A stretch of DNA of 64,000 bases from CALZFJ01 sp964459845 (GTDB lineage: Bacteria; Bacteroidota; Bacteroidia; Bacteroidales; Muribaculaceae). The stretch is taken from assembly GCA_964459845.1 (NCBI GenBank), contig CAYWOC010000006.1:1-64000 (forward strand). The letters run 5' to 3'. Position 1 is the first letter of the stretch; every line of letters starts with the position of its first letter. Made by a program: the position numbers and the translations under genes. Under the pieces are notes generated by a model. That model saw nothing but the letters and a program-made list of their open reading frames with translations. It searched no databases and was not told the origin of the DNA. Positions 1-8,120 of this stretch are shown piece after piece.

Positions 1-74
1 AGATAACACTATTCTCCGACATCTTCCCCGCCCACCGGGAAAATCCGCTGACCCCATAAAACGACTTTGATGTG

Positions 75-154
75 CAAAAATAGTGCAAATCTAACACAGA
101 ATATGTCAAATTCATTTGAGCATTTCTGCTGAGATGCAGCCTATCTTCTGCAAA
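75..154 (-). repeat. Intergenic repeat, copy 1, with promoter-like motifs
   Basis: Read on the minus strand this 80-base stretch aligns with 37166-37244: by hand about 57 of 80 positions are identical with one gap. Shared blocks include TTTGCA, AGATAG, CTGCA, TTGAC, TTCTG and two TTTGC/TTTG ends. I recall similar sequence recurring in Bacteroidales intergenic DNA, but this is memory, not a search. Confidence 0.6.
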
Positions 155-158
155 GATA
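75..158 (-). promoter_or_regulatory. Cluster of Bacteroidetes -7 promoter motifs (TAnnTTTG)
   Basis: On the minus strand there are TATCTTTG (151-158), TAGATTTG (87-94) and TATTTTTG (75-82), each fitting the Bacteroidetes -7 consensus TAnnTTTG. They point leftwards, so the regulated gene lies outside the window. Confidence 0.45.
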
Positions 159-295
159 GCTATATTTATCATTATTTCAGCTTTTTTTCGGAAAATATTT
201 TCACAGCACTATCAGACAGCCTCACTACGCTCAAAAAATACACCAATGATTATCAGCACAATACGTCCCTTGGCAATGTCCGCAAATAATTATAT

Positions 296-324
296 CAAAA
301 AAATGCACCGGCGTGCCGGTGCAT
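296..324 (-). terminator. Rho-independent terminator of menE
   Basis: A perfect inverted repeat (ATGCACCGGC / GCCGGTGCAT, 303-324) is followed on the minus strand by a run of seven T. It lies just after the menE stop codon at 335, so it should end the menB-menC-menE transcript. Confidence 0.85.
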
Positions 325-334
325 TCACTGTCTC

Positions 335-1369
335 TCACAACTTTCTTATTATTTTGCCTGAATCGGTCATCTTGAATTTCTTCACGGCAATATATTTGCG
401 TGGAATGGCATAGGGCGGCAATGTCTTCTTGAGCTTTTCGACCAAATCGAGTCGAACATCGCCCACCTTCTTTACGCCTTCAGGCAGACTACCATATTCA
501 AGCGCAAGCACCAGCTCCTCGCCCCACTTCTCCGATGGCTGCGAGGTGACAAAGAAATGCGCACGAGGCAGCAACCGCACAATCTCACGCTCGATCTCCT
601 CGGGGAACACTTTCAGCCCTCCAGTGTTTATGACATTGTCGTAGCGTCCTCGCCAATAGAAATTGTGTTCATCCACCAGCTCCACCATGTCGTTGGTCAC
701 TATCCTATTCTCCATAAATCGTGGAGCATTTATCACAAGGCATCCTCTTTCATCAACTGAAAATGAAAAGTCGCCGATGGCAGTATATGGCAATCGGCTT
801 CGGCTGACAGGCGACAAAGCCACATGGCTGCAAGTTTCAGTCATTCCATAAGTCTTATAGGCATTCACACCCTTGTCAGCAAGCCAATACTCAATGCGTT
901 CCGAAAGTTTTCCGCCACCAATAATCAAAGCATCAACCAAATCAAACTTCTCAGGATGATTTATCAAATACCCAAGCTGTGAAGGTACTACAGCCAACAG
1001 CGACACGCGTTCACTTCCGTCGTACAGTCCCAACGGTTCATTACTCGGCTTCTCTTCCGCCAGTCTTGCCCCAGCCTCGATGGCTCTGACTATCATCATT
1101 TTCCCGGCAATATAGTCGGGCGACAGGCAAAGATACAGCAGCGACACATCGCTTATCTTAAAGAACTCATTAGTGAGCCTTGCCGATGCTCGCATATCCG
1201 ATTTCGGCAGATGTATCTCCTTAGGCGCGCCGGTGGAACCCGATGTGTGAGCCACCACATATTCAGCATCGTTAAGATATTCCTCAACAAAACCTGCAAC
1301 TTTCTCCGACGCACACCCTCGAACATCATCCAATGTGCGGCACAACTTGCCATTAAGCGTAAATTCCAT
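335..1369 (-). CDS. menE: o-Succinylbenzoate-CoA ligase
   Basis: An ANL-superfamily (AMP-binding) ligase of 344 residues. It should activate o-succinylbenzoate with ATP and CoA, the step before ring closure by MenB in menaquinone synthesis. The P-loop HTSGSTGAPK is at residues 41-50, the adenylate motif YGMTETC at about 174-180, and the C-terminal catalytic lysine in DSGKIIR near 336-342. It is shorter than the 450-490 residues of many MenE proteins because the N-terminal subdomain is reduced, as in other Bacteroidetes copies; all core motifs remain, so I read it as functional. It is the last gene of the menB-menC-menE unit, 9 bases after menC, and a strong terminator follows. The family call is firm; the substrate rests on the men neighbours. 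Confidence 0.92.
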   Translation of the reverse strand: MEFTLNGKLCRTLDDVRGCASEKVAGFVEEYLNDAEYVVAHTSGSTGAPKEIHLPKSDMRASARLTNEFFKISDVSLLYLCLSPDYIAGKMMIVRAIEAGARLAEEKPSNEPLGLYDGSERVSLLAVVPSQLGYLINHPEKFDLVDALIIGGGKLSERIEYWLADKGVNAYKTYGMTETCSHVALSPVSRSRLPYTAIGDFSFSVDERGCLVINAPRFMENRIVTNDMVELVDEHNFYWRGRYDNVINTGGLKVFPEEIEREIVRLLPRAHFFVTSQPSEKWGEELVLALEYGSLPEGVKKVGDVRLDLVEKLKKTLPPYAIPRKYIAVKKFKMTDSGKIIRKL

Positions 1370-1378
1370 TCTCCGATA

Positions 1379-2434
1379 CTATATATTTATCCAATCAAGT
1401 GATGGTATATCCCACCGTTTTTCAGGATTATACCACAGATAATCTTCATGCTGCTCAAGAGGCGATGCAATATTGTTGCTATACAAAGCCCCAGTGCCAA
1501 GTCCTTGCGGTATCCTCACCTGCAAGGTGGCAACCCACTGAGCAAGAGCGTTAAGCCCTATGTTCGATTCCAGAGCCGATGTTATCCATCCACCAATATT
1601 GAATTGGGCAGCCATCTTCAGCCATTCGGTCGAACCGCTGAAGCCACCCATAAGCGAAGGCTTTAGGATTATATAATGCGGACGTATATTCTTCAACAGC
1701 TCCATCATCACCATAGGATTGGTTATGCCTATAAGTTCCTCATCGAGAGCCACAGCTATAGGCGACGAAGCACACACTTTCGCCATCTCCTCCCATTGCC
1801 CTGCCATTATGGGCTGCTCTATGGAATGGATGGAATATTTTGCCAACTCATCAAGCCGAGCCATAACATTGCTGGGGGAAAATCCTCCATTTGCATCCAC
1901 CCGTATGGTCAATTCATCGGCAGAATAGCGGCAGCGTATGTGCTTTATCATATCAATCTCCTGCTGAAAATCAATAGCGCCAATCTTCAGCTTTATGGTT
2001 CTGAAACCTGCTGCAATCTTCTCGTCGATGCGAGCAATCATTTCGTCCTTAGAACCCATCCACACAAGTCCATTGATGGGAATGCTCGATTTTCCTTTGT
2101 AGAAATCGCCATCGAAGCACACCCTTCGGCAACCATTTGAGAAATCGAGGATAGCCGTTTCAAACCCGAACAGGATTGAAGAATAAGCCGACAAATCTGT
2201 CTCCCTGCCCTCTGCCACATTAGCGCACAATTCCCGCAACTTGCTCTCGTAAGTCTCATCATCCTCGGCCGACAAACCTTTGAACAACGCACACTCACCG
2301 ATTCCATACTGCTCGGGATTACTCTCATCCCATAGTTTCAGGAAATATGTGTCCTTTTTATGCAGGACTCCTCGGGAGGTGCCTCCCGGCTGAATGAAAT
2401 CAAGGGTATATCTTGCAAAAGCAGCTCTCATCAC
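1379..2434 (-). CDS. menC: o-Succinylbenzoate synthase
   Basis: An enolase-superfamily dehydratase of 351 residues that converts SHCHC to o-succinylbenzoate in menaquinone synthesis. The KLKIG motif (residues 148-152) supplies the catalytic lysine. Metal ligands are D180 in VDANGG, E206 in EQP and D231 in ALDEE, and the second catalytic lysine is K258 in LKPS. The start overlaps the menB stop by 4 bases, which indicates translational coupling; two adjacent ATG codons make the start uncertain by one residue. The members of this superfamily are similar (muconate cycloisomerase, dipeptide epimerase), but the position between menB and menE decides the function. Confidence 0.93.
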   Translation of the reverse strand: MMRAAFARYTLDFIQPGGTSRGVLHKKDTYFLKLWDESNPEQYGIGECALFKGLSAEDDETYESKLRELCANVAEGRETDLSAYSSILFGFETAILDFSNGCRRVCFDGDFYKGKSSIPINGLVWMGSKDEMIARIDEKIAAGFRTIKLKIGAIDFQQEIDMIKHIRCRYSADELTIRVDANGGFSPSNVMARLDELAKYSIHSIEQPIMAGQWEEMAKVCASSPIAVALDEELIGITNPMVMMELLKNIRPHYIILKPSLMGGFSGSTEWLKMAAQFNIGGWITSALESNIGLNALAQWVATLQVRIPQGLGTGALYSNNIASPLEQHEDYLWYNPEKRWDIPSLDWINI

Positions 2435-3258
2435 CCTGGGAATTTAGGGAATTGCTCAAAATTAGGATCACGCTTCTCCAAAAAAGCATTCTTGCCCTCT
2501 TGAGCCTCTTCCATTAGATAATACATCAATGTAGCATCACCGGCAAACTCCATAAGTCCACGCTCACCATCAAGTTCGGCATTAAGCGCACGCTTAATCA
2601 TACGTATGGCCATAGGGCTGCGTTGAAGGATAGTCTCACACCATTCCACAGTTTCGTCCTCAAGGCGTTCAAATGGGACAACCTTATTCACAAGCCCCAT
2701 TTCCTCAGCCTCTTTAGCCGTATATTGGCGACACAAGAACCATATTTCACGCACCTTTTTCTGTCCTACGCAACGAGCCATATAAGAAGACCCGAAACCA
2801 GCATCAAAACTGCCCACTTTCGGGCCAGTTTGACCGAACCTTGCATTTTCTGAAGCAATCGAAAGGTCGCACACCGTATTAAGCACATTACCGCCACCTA
2901 TAGAATAGCCGTTCACCATAGCAATAACAGGCTTAGGAATTGAGCGTATTGCCTTTTGCAGGTCAAGCACATTGAGGCGAGGTGTTCCGTCGGTATCCTT
3001 ATATCCACCAAAAGTCTTATAATTCTGGTCGCCGCCCGAGCAGAAAGCCTTGTCACCAGCTCCGGTAAGTATCACCACGCCTATATCCTGACGCTCACGG
3101 CATATCATCATGGCATCAAGCATCTCGCTGTTGGTCAATGGGCGAAACGCATTATACACTTTCGGACGATTGATAGTTATCTTTGCAATACCTTTGTACT
3201 GTTCAAACAAAATATCTGTGTATTCCTTTATCGGAGTCCACACTCGCTTATTATCCAT
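2431..3258 (-). CDS. menB: 1,4-Dihydroxy-2-naphthoyl-CoA synthase
   Basis: A crotonase-fold protein of 275 residues that cyclises o-succinylbenzoyl-CoA to DHNA-CoA. It shows the oxyanion-hole segment SIGGGN in the middle of the chain, the GPKVGSFDAGFGS loop typical of MenB, and the conserved C-terminal tail with KRDPNFEQFPKFPG. Length is as expected. It is the first men gene in this block. The classical upstream partners menF and menD are absent, and a hexose-phosphate mutase gene stands in their place. A 9-bp stem hairpin at 3274-3298 lies only 16 bases before its start codon. Confidence 0.96.
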   Translation of the reverse strand: MDNKRVWTPIKEYTDILFEQYKGIAKITINRPKVYNAFRPLTNSEMLDAMMICRERQDIGVVILTGAGDKAFCSGGDQNYKTFGGYKDTDGTPRLNVLDLQKAIRSIPKPVIAMVNGYSIGGGNVLNTVCDLSIASENARFGQTGPKVGSFDAGFGSSYMARCVGQKKVREIWFLCRQYTAKEAEEMGLVNKVVPFERLEDETVEWCETILQRSPMAIRMIKRALNAELDGERGLMEFAGDATLMYYLMEEAQEGKNAFLEKRDPNFEQFPKFPG

Positions 3259-3273
3259 ATCCTATAAATTTTA

Positions 3274-3298
3274 GTGAGCCGACTCATCATCGGCTCAC
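3274..3298 (-). terminator. Intercistronic hairpin between glmM and menB
   Basis: A perfect 9-bp stem (GTGAGCCGA / TCGGCTCAC) with a 7-base loop sits in the 69-base gap between the glmM stop and the menB start. The minus-strand 3' flank is TAAAATTT, a poor U tract. It may be a weak terminator or an RNA-processing element that sets the glmM/men ratio. Confidence 0.5.
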
Positions 3299-3327
3299 AT
3301 TATTAAATTAATATTTTATAAACACGC

Positions 3328-4713
3328 TTATTTCAAGCTATTGATAACCTTTTTAATATCATCGGCAAGGCTCTCGGCCTTTTCCATTGTAGAAGCTTCA
3401 GAATAGATGCGAATGATAGGCTCTGTATTGCTCTTGCGCAAATGCACCCAGCAATCCTTGAAATCAATCTTCACACCATCAATATCTGTAATTTTCTCGC
3501 TTGCATAATGCTCCTTGACGGCTTTAAGGATGGCATCAACATCTATATCGGGAGTAAGCTCAATCTTATTCTTGGCTATGCTGTATTGAGGGTATGTTTT
3601 CTTCAGTTCGCTCACTTTCTTTCCTGATTTTGCGAGCAGCGTCAAGAACAATGCCACACCAACGAGAGCGTCACGTCCATAGTGAGCCTCTGGATAAATC
3701 ACCCCACCATTGCCTTCACCACCGATAACCGCATTTGTGTGCTTCATCTCGGTAACGACATTCACCTCTCCTACTGCGGCAGCCGTGTATGAGCAGCCAT
3801 GAGCTTCAGTCACATCACGAAGCGCGCGTGATGAAGAAAGGTTGGACACGGTTGAACCCGGAGTTTGAGACAGCACATAGTCGGCAATCGACACAAGAGT
3901 GTATTCCTCTACGAAAAATTCGCCATTCTCCATAATTATAGCCAAGCGATCGACATCAGGATCTACGACAAAACCCACATCAGCCTTGCCTTGCTTCATA
4001 AGGCCAGCAATGTCAGTAAGGTTTTGAGGTATGGGTTCCGGAGTGTGACCGAATTTGCCTGTAGGATCGCAATAAAGCTCTATCACATTCTTGACACCAA
4101 GCTTCTTGAGCAATTCAGGGATAACCACTCCACCTATTGAATTTACAGCATCTACTGCAACTGTGAAATTAGCCTTCTTGATTGCCTCAACATCCACAAG
4201 TTTCAAATTCAAAACCATATCGATGTGACGGCGCATATATGTGTCGTTCACATATTCCTTCCCGAGATTATCGACTTCAGCGTAATCGAAAGCTTCACTT
4301 TCAGCTATCGCAAGCACTTCTTTTCCTTGAGCATCGTTAAGGAATTCACCGTCTTCGTTAAGAAGTTTCAGCGCATTCCATTGTTTTGGATTATGAGAAG
4401 CTGTGATGATTATACCGCCACACGCATTCTCTTTAACTACTGCGATTTCTGTTGTCGGAGTGGTTGCCATACCGATATTCACTACATCAAAGCCCATGCC
4501 ACGAAGTGTACCAACAACAACTTCATTTACCATAGGACCAGACAGACGCGCATCACGACCAACCACGATTACATTTGAAGTTTTCTTTGTAGTTCGACGA
4601 ATGAAAGTAGCATAAGCCGACACAAACTTCACGATATCAAGAGGAGTCAAGCCATTGCCAGCAGCTCCACCTATAGTACCGCGAATACCAGAAATAGATT
4701 TAATAAGTGACAT
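3328..4713 (-). CDS. glmM: Phosphoglucosamine mutase (alpha-D-phosphohexomutase family)
   Basis: A 461-residue alpha-D-phosphohexomutase. The phosphoserine loop TASHNP is at about residues 104-109 (S106), the metal loop DPDVDR near 250, the sugar-binding loop GGEGNGG near 325, and the phosphate-binding RKSNTEPIIR near the C terminus. The GEGNGG loop and length fit Bacteroidetes phosphoglucosamine mutase, which converts glucosamine-6-P to glucosamine-1-P for UDP-GlcNAc; phosphomannomutase or phosphoglucomutase activity cannot be excluded from motifs. It starts at ATG 4713, after a 56-base gap downstream of the DUF4827 gene, and may be read together with it. Confidence 0.82.
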   Translation of the reverse strand: MSLIKSISGIRGTIGGAAGNGLTPLDIVKFVSAYATFIRRTTKKTSNVIVVGRDARLSGPMVNEVVVGTLRGMGFDVVNIGMATTPTTEIAVVKENACGGIIITASHNPKQWNALKLLNEDGEFLNDAQGKEVLAIAESEAFDYAEVDNLGKEYVNDTYMRRHIDMVLNLKLVDVEAIKKANFTVAVDAVNSIGGVVIPELLKKLGVKNVIELYCDPTGKFGHTPEPIPQNLTDIAGLMKQGKADVGFVVDPDVDRLAIIMENGEFFVEEYTLVSIADYVLSQTPGSTVSNLSSSRALRDVTEAHGCSYTAAAVGEVNVVTEMKHTNAVIGGEGNGGVIYPEAHYGRDALVGVALFLTLLAKSGKKVSELKKTYPQYSIAKNKIELTPDIDVDAILKAVKEHYASEKITDIDGVKIDFKDCWVHLRKSNTEPIIRIYSEASTMEKAESLADDIKKVINSLK

Positions 4714-4768
4714 AATTAATAGTACTTAGTTGTTTTAGATTATATAATTGTTGTACATCTCTCGTTTT

Positions 4769-5335
4769 TTAGTTCAATGCGCTTTTATAGTAACGCACAT
4801 TGAAGTGATATGGTATCACACTGGATATATTAGATGAAAATCCATATTGTGACTTAACCACCAAATTCACCTCCGACCCTACACCGAGAAACGCCAAAGG
4901 CATCTGTAAGCCATACCCATATTCCGAGCTCGACGACACATTGTAGTTGCCGTAAATAAAATATGTGGGATTTCCCATATCATCGGCGTTACCGCCCATA
5001 GAATAACTGCCCTCTACCCACTCAAATATGCTGAAATACTTGAAGCGGAAATATATGCGGTCGCCAGTCTTAGGACGCTCGTCCTTGCTGACAGCTTTTA
5101 TCACTTGCATATACACATTGCCATCTTCGTCGAGACGGTAATATGGAGCGTCGGCACCCATCTCAAACACAGTATCAGCAGGAATTTCGTTAATCACACG
5201 ATGCTGTGCAAGGAATTCATTAGTTGCCTTACGCTCATCTCTGAGCAATTCGGCATAGCTCGTACCCGAGCTGCACGATGCTATCCCCATAGCCAGCATC
5301 AATCCCACCACATATAAAGCAAATTTCTTTTTCAT
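4769..5335 (-). CDS. DUF4827 family lipoprotein
   Basis: A 188-residue predicted lipoprotein. The N terminus MKKKFALYVVGLMLAMGIASCSS is a lysine-rich n-region, a hydrophobic stretch and a lipobox ending at C21, so it should be exported and lipidated. The rest matches the Bacteroidales family DUF4827 as I know it, which resembles FKBP-type peptidyl-prolyl isomerases in outline (GDRIYFRFKYF, GLQMPLAFLGVGSEVNLVV); the enzyme activity is unproven. It follows the exported DHH phosphoesterase by 23 bases on the same strand, so the two may work together in the envelope. Confidence 0.75.
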   Translation of the reverse strand: MKKKFALYVVGLMLAMGIASCSSGTSYAELLRDERKATNEFLAQHRVINEIPADTVFEMGADAPYYRLDEDGNVYMQVIKAVSKDERPKTGDRIYFRFKYFSIFEWVEGSYSMGGNADDMGNPTYFIYGNYNVSSSSEYGYGLQMPLAFLGVGSEVNLVVKSQYGFSSNISSVIPYHFNVRYYKSALN

Positions 5336-5358
5336 CTTATTTTATCTATATTATTTTC

Positions 5359-6498
5359 TTAATTATTTATTCTTTTTGCTTTTACTTCAGCTTCAACTTT
5401 ATTGAACACTTTTACGGCATCTTGAATGGACCCGTTCACCGAGCCACCGGCTGCGTTGGCATGACCGCCACCATTGAAGTATTTCGTACAAATACCATTC
5501 ACAGGGAAATCGCCACGCGAACGAGCCGACACATATACCTTTCCGTTATCGCCCTCTATCAGGAATATTGTCCACACAACTTCAGGTATCTGGAGCGGTA
5601 TATTAGCCAATCCCGATGCATCGTCGCTGTTGCAGCCATAGCGTTCAAAGTCCTCTTGACTTACCGTCATCAAAGCCCCTTTTGACTCAGGGAAAACAGA
5701 GATATTGTTTTGAAGTATATGCCCCATCAATCTCAATCTCTGGAAAGAGCTTGTATTCATAGCCAGTTGATACACTTTATCCTTATCAACGCCTTTTTCC
5801 AAAAGTTCGGCAGCCACACGGAATGTATTAGGGTCGCTCGACGCATATGCGAAATTGCCCGTATCCGTCATTAGCCCTGTATAAAAACATTCAGCGGCAG
5901 CACTGCTTATCTTATTGGCCAAACCAATTTCGAGTAATGACCTATACGCCAATTCACAAGCAGAAGACATATCGCTATAAGATATCGTCAAGTCGCAGAA
6001 TCTTTCAGGATTCAAGTGATGGTCAATCATAACTTTTTCAGCTTTCGCAGCCTTTACTACGGGACCGAAAACTCCTATGCGGCTCAACGTGTTAAAATCA
6101 AGGCATATTATGCAGTCTGCTTCATCCACTACCTTTTGTGCCTCTTCCGTATGCTTTGGATACTCAATCGCATCATCCACACCCGGCAAAAAGCGAAGCG
6201 ACTCGCGTATCACATCCGGCACTATAACTTGTGCATTCTTGCCCAAGGCTCGAAGGACGTGCATCATACCGACAGAAGAGCCTATAGCATCACCATCGGG
6301 CGACACATGGCACGTTATCACAAAATTCTGATGCCGTGATATACATGCTTTCAAGTCGGAAACTTCCCGTTTTGACAGCATCTGTTCGATATTCACAGAC
6401 TCTTTTCTGTTTTTTGCAGCAGCACACTCTGCAGAGCCAAGCACAGAAAAGCACAGCACCAATAGGAAAATACATATAGCGGGCTTAACTCTCCTCAT
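5359..6498 (-). CDS. Exported DHH/DHHA1 phosphoesterase (NrnA-like)
   Basis: A DHH-family phosphoesterase with an N-terminal export signal. From ATG 6498 the protein has 379 residues, beginning MRRVKPAICIFLLVLCF with a probable SPI cut after AECAAA. Alternative ATGs at 6519 and 6528 would overlap the upstream gene; they only lengthen the n-region. The catalytic signatures are intact: SPDGDAIGS (about 66-74), IDHH (about 158-161) and GGGHANAAGG near the C terminus. NrnA relatives degrade nanoRNA and pAp in the cytoplasm, so a secreted copy is unusual and may act on periplasmic oligonucleotides or cyclic dinucleotide products. It lies directly after its signal-less paralogue and before the DUF4827 lipoprotein. 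Confidence 0.82.
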   Translation of the reverse strand: MRRVKPAICIFLLVLCFSVLGSAECAAAKNRKESVNIEQMLSKREVSDLKACISRHQNFVITCHVSPDGDAIGSSVGMMHVLRALGKNAQVIVPDVIRESLRFLPGVDDAIEYPKHTEEAQKVVDEADCIICLDFNTLSRIGVFGPVVKAAKAEKVMIDHHLNPERFCDLTISYSDMSSACELAYRSLLEIGLANKISSAAAECFYTGLMTDTGNFAYASSDPNTFRVAAELLEKGVDKDKVYQLAMNTSSFQRLRLMGHILQNNISVFPESKGALMTVSQEDFERYGCNSDDASGLANIPLQIPEVVWTIFLIEGDNGKVYVSARSRGDFPVNGICTKYFNGGGHANAAGGSVNGSIQDAVKVFNKVEAEVKAKRINN

Positions 6499-6502
6499 AA
6501 TT

Positions 6503-7558
6503 CTATGCTTCTTTATCATTATTATCATCTATTTTATTGGCATTCTTGACTGTCTCCACTATCTTGTGGAAAGTGGCTACCGCCTCGTCGAGCGTACCCA
6601 TAAACTCCCCACCAGCGGCATTTTTGTGTCCGCCACCGTTGAAATACTGTTCACAAATCGTATTGACGGAGAAATCCCCTTGCGAGCGAGACGACACCTT
6701 GACATATTCAGGATCTTCGCGCATAAATATTGACCACTGCACATCTGGTATCTGTAGAGGCATATTCACAAGGCTCTCTGTATCACCTTTTTTATAATTA
6801 AAGCGTTCCAATTCCATCTTGTTTAAAGTGATAAGTGCCGCACGCGCCTCTGGATACACCTCAAGTTTTTCCGACAGAGCGTACCCAATCAGTCGTAAAC
6901 GGTCGGCAGAACTTGTATTCATTGCCAAATTATAAATACGGTCTTTGTTGATTCCACGAGCCAGCAATTCTGCAACGATGCAATATAAATCGGGACGACT
7001 GGAATTATATGAGAAATTGCCTGTATCGGTTATCATTCCCGTATAAATGCACTCAGCCGATTTCCTGTTTATCTGCTTCAGAAAGCCAATACCCATCAAA
7101 GCCCTGAACACCAATTCGCATGTAGATGACATTTCGCTATATGAAATGGTCAAGTCGCAGAACTTTTCAGGTTCAAGATGATGGTCAATCATTATTTTTT
7201 TTGCTTTCGCCCCACTAATCGTAGGCGCAAGTTTATCGATGCGACTCAGCGCATTGAAGTCAAGGCATATTATAAGATTAGCCCTATCCACAATGTTTTT
7301 CACGACATCTTCTTGCTTGGTAAAGACAATCACATCTTTTGCTCCGGGAAGAAACATCAGCGAGCGAGGAATCATATCAGGCACAACCACATGCACCGTC
7401 TTGCCTACAGTTTCAAGTGCGTGCATCAATCCAAGAGATGACCCTACGGCATCGCCATCGGGCGACAAATGGCACGTTATCACGATATTGTTATATCGAG
7501 TGATATAGTCCCTCAACTGCAAAAGCTCCTCATTTGATAAAACTTGTCCTATCTTCAT
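6503..7558 (-). CDS. nrnA: Bifunctional oligoribonuclease/pAp phosphatase-like DHH protein
   Basis: A cytoplasmic DHH/DHHA1 phosphoesterase of 351 residues. It has SPDGDAVGSS near residue 33, IDHH near 125 and GGGHKNAAGG near 320, the three metal and substrate motifs of NrnA-type enzymes that trim short RNA and dephosphorylate pAp. I take ATG 7558 as the start because the TTG at 7585 would fall inside a promoter element (TAATTTTG, 7583-7590). It has no signal sequence, unlike the closely similar next gene. The pair probably arose by tandem duplication. Confidence 0.85.
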   Translation of the reverse strand: MKIGQVLSNEELLQLRDYITRYNNIVITCHLSPDGDAVGSSLGLMHALETVGKTVHVVVPDMIPRSLMFLPGAKDVIVFTKQEDVVKNIVDRANLIICLDFNALSRIDKLAPTISGAKAKKIMIDHHLEPEKFCDLTISYSEMSSTCELVFRALMGIGFLKQINRKSAECIYTGMITDTGNFSYNSSRPDLYCIVAELLARGINKDRIYNLAMNTSSADRLRLIGYALSEKLEVYPEARAALITLNKMELERFNYKKGDTESLVNMPLQIPDVQWSIFMREDPEYVKVSSRSQGDFSVNTICEQYFNGGGHKNAAGGEFMGTLDEAVATFHKIVETVKNANKIDDNNDKEA

Positions 7559-7582
7559 AAATCTCTGAATCGCATTATTAAG

Positions 7583-7601
7583 CAAAATTACAACAAATTT
7601 A
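7583..7601 (-). promoter_or_regulatory. Tandem TAnnTTTG promoter motifs ahead of nrnA
   Basis: On the minus strand TAAATTTG (7594-7601) and TAATTTTG (7583-7590) both match the Bacteroidetes -7 consensus. They would give start sites about 18-30 bases before the ATG at 7558. I see no clear -33 box. Confidence 0.5.
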
Positions 7602-7649
7602 CGAAACAGAAAAATGAATTATGCCCATTATGACCTATCACACCTATTA

Positions 7650-7922
7650 TTAGGGGTTATATAGGTCATGACAATAGAAATTTAATATTTCTTGAACTTT
7701 TTTATAAGCCTCGACAGCCGGACTTTCTGGATTGAAAGCGATTGCATTGCAGTAGCTCCCCATTGCGTGTTTCCAGTCGTTCTTGCGGCAATAGGCATTA
7801 CCAAGGAGATAATGCGCCTCATCGTCTTCTTGGTTCTCTTGTAGATGCGTCTGCAAAATCTCTATCGCCTCATCCACCCTATCAGTGTCGAGCATCAATC
7901 TTACATAATCTATTTCCGACAT
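7650..7922 (-). CDS. Small TPR-repeat protein
   Basis: A 90-residue protein made of two to three tetratricopeptide helices. The middle repeat has the TPR pattern DEAHYLLGNAYCRKNDWKHA, followed by GSYCNAIAFNPESP. No signal or catalytic motif is visible, so a protein-binding role is all that can be inferred. ATG 7922 is preferred because AAAAAAGG lies about eight bases upstream; a GTG at 7949 would add nine residues. It lies 64 bases upstream of the nrnA-like pair on the same strand, but that pair has its own promoter motifs. Confidence 0.7.
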   Translation of the reverse strand: MSEIDYVRLMLDTDRVDEAIEILQTHLQENQEDDEAHYLLGNAYCRKNDWKHAMGSYCNAIAFNPESPAVEAYKKVQEILNFYCHDLYNP

Positions 7923-8001
7923 CGTTTCTAAACCTTTTTTAATATTCACAAGCCTTAAATCTTAATTTTTGCTAACTATGGGTTATTTTCTTGCACATCT
8001 G

Positions 8002-8033
8002 TTTGCTCAATCCACATCAAGGCTATATCTTTG
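8002..8033 (+). promoter_or_regulatory. Strong Bacteroidetes-type promoter with no downstream plus-strand gene
   Basis: TTTG (8002-8005), 20 bases, then TATCTTTG (8026-8033) fits the Bacteroidetes -33/-7 consensus, including spacing. Both flanking genes are on the minus strand, so the product would be a short RNA ending at the terminator near 8100. Confidence 0.6.
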
Positions 8034-8039
8034 TGTCAG

Positions 8040-8100
8040 TTTTTCATGGTATTAGATTTAAGGTAAAAAAATATTTGTCGTGATGACAAGTATTTTTTTT
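8040..8100 (+). ncRNA. Candidate small RNA
   Basis: Starting about 7 bases after the promoter at 8002-8033, a transcript of about 60 bases would end in a 9-bp hairpin (ATATTTGTC / GACAAGTAT, one U-G pair) followed by eight T. No start codon with a sensible reading frame is present. The promoter-plus-terminator layout is seen directly; the existence of the RNA is inference. Confidence 0.4.
8069..8100. terminator. Bidirectional Rho-independent terminator
   Basis: The stem 8071-8079 / 8085-8093 has T runs on both sides (eight T on the plus strand, seven on the minus strand). On the minus strand it ends the DUF4465 transcript, whose stop codon is at 8121; on the plus strand it would end the candidate small RNA. 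Confidence 0.75.
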
Positions 8101-8120
8101 ATGTATATAAGCCATCGAAA

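Larger units (their letters stand above)
1..334. other. Intergenic region left of menE
   Basis: No gene is seen here. The stretch holds the menE terminator (about 297-324) and, further left, one copy of a repeat of about 80 bp (75-154) that carries several TAnnTTTG promoter motifs on the minus strand. These would drive a gene lying to the left of the window. Confidence 0.6.

Noticed and set aside
335..1369. menE as a truncated pseudogene
   Set aside because: It is short, but P-loop, adenylate motif and C-terminal lysine are all present and the length fits other Bacteroidetes copies I know.
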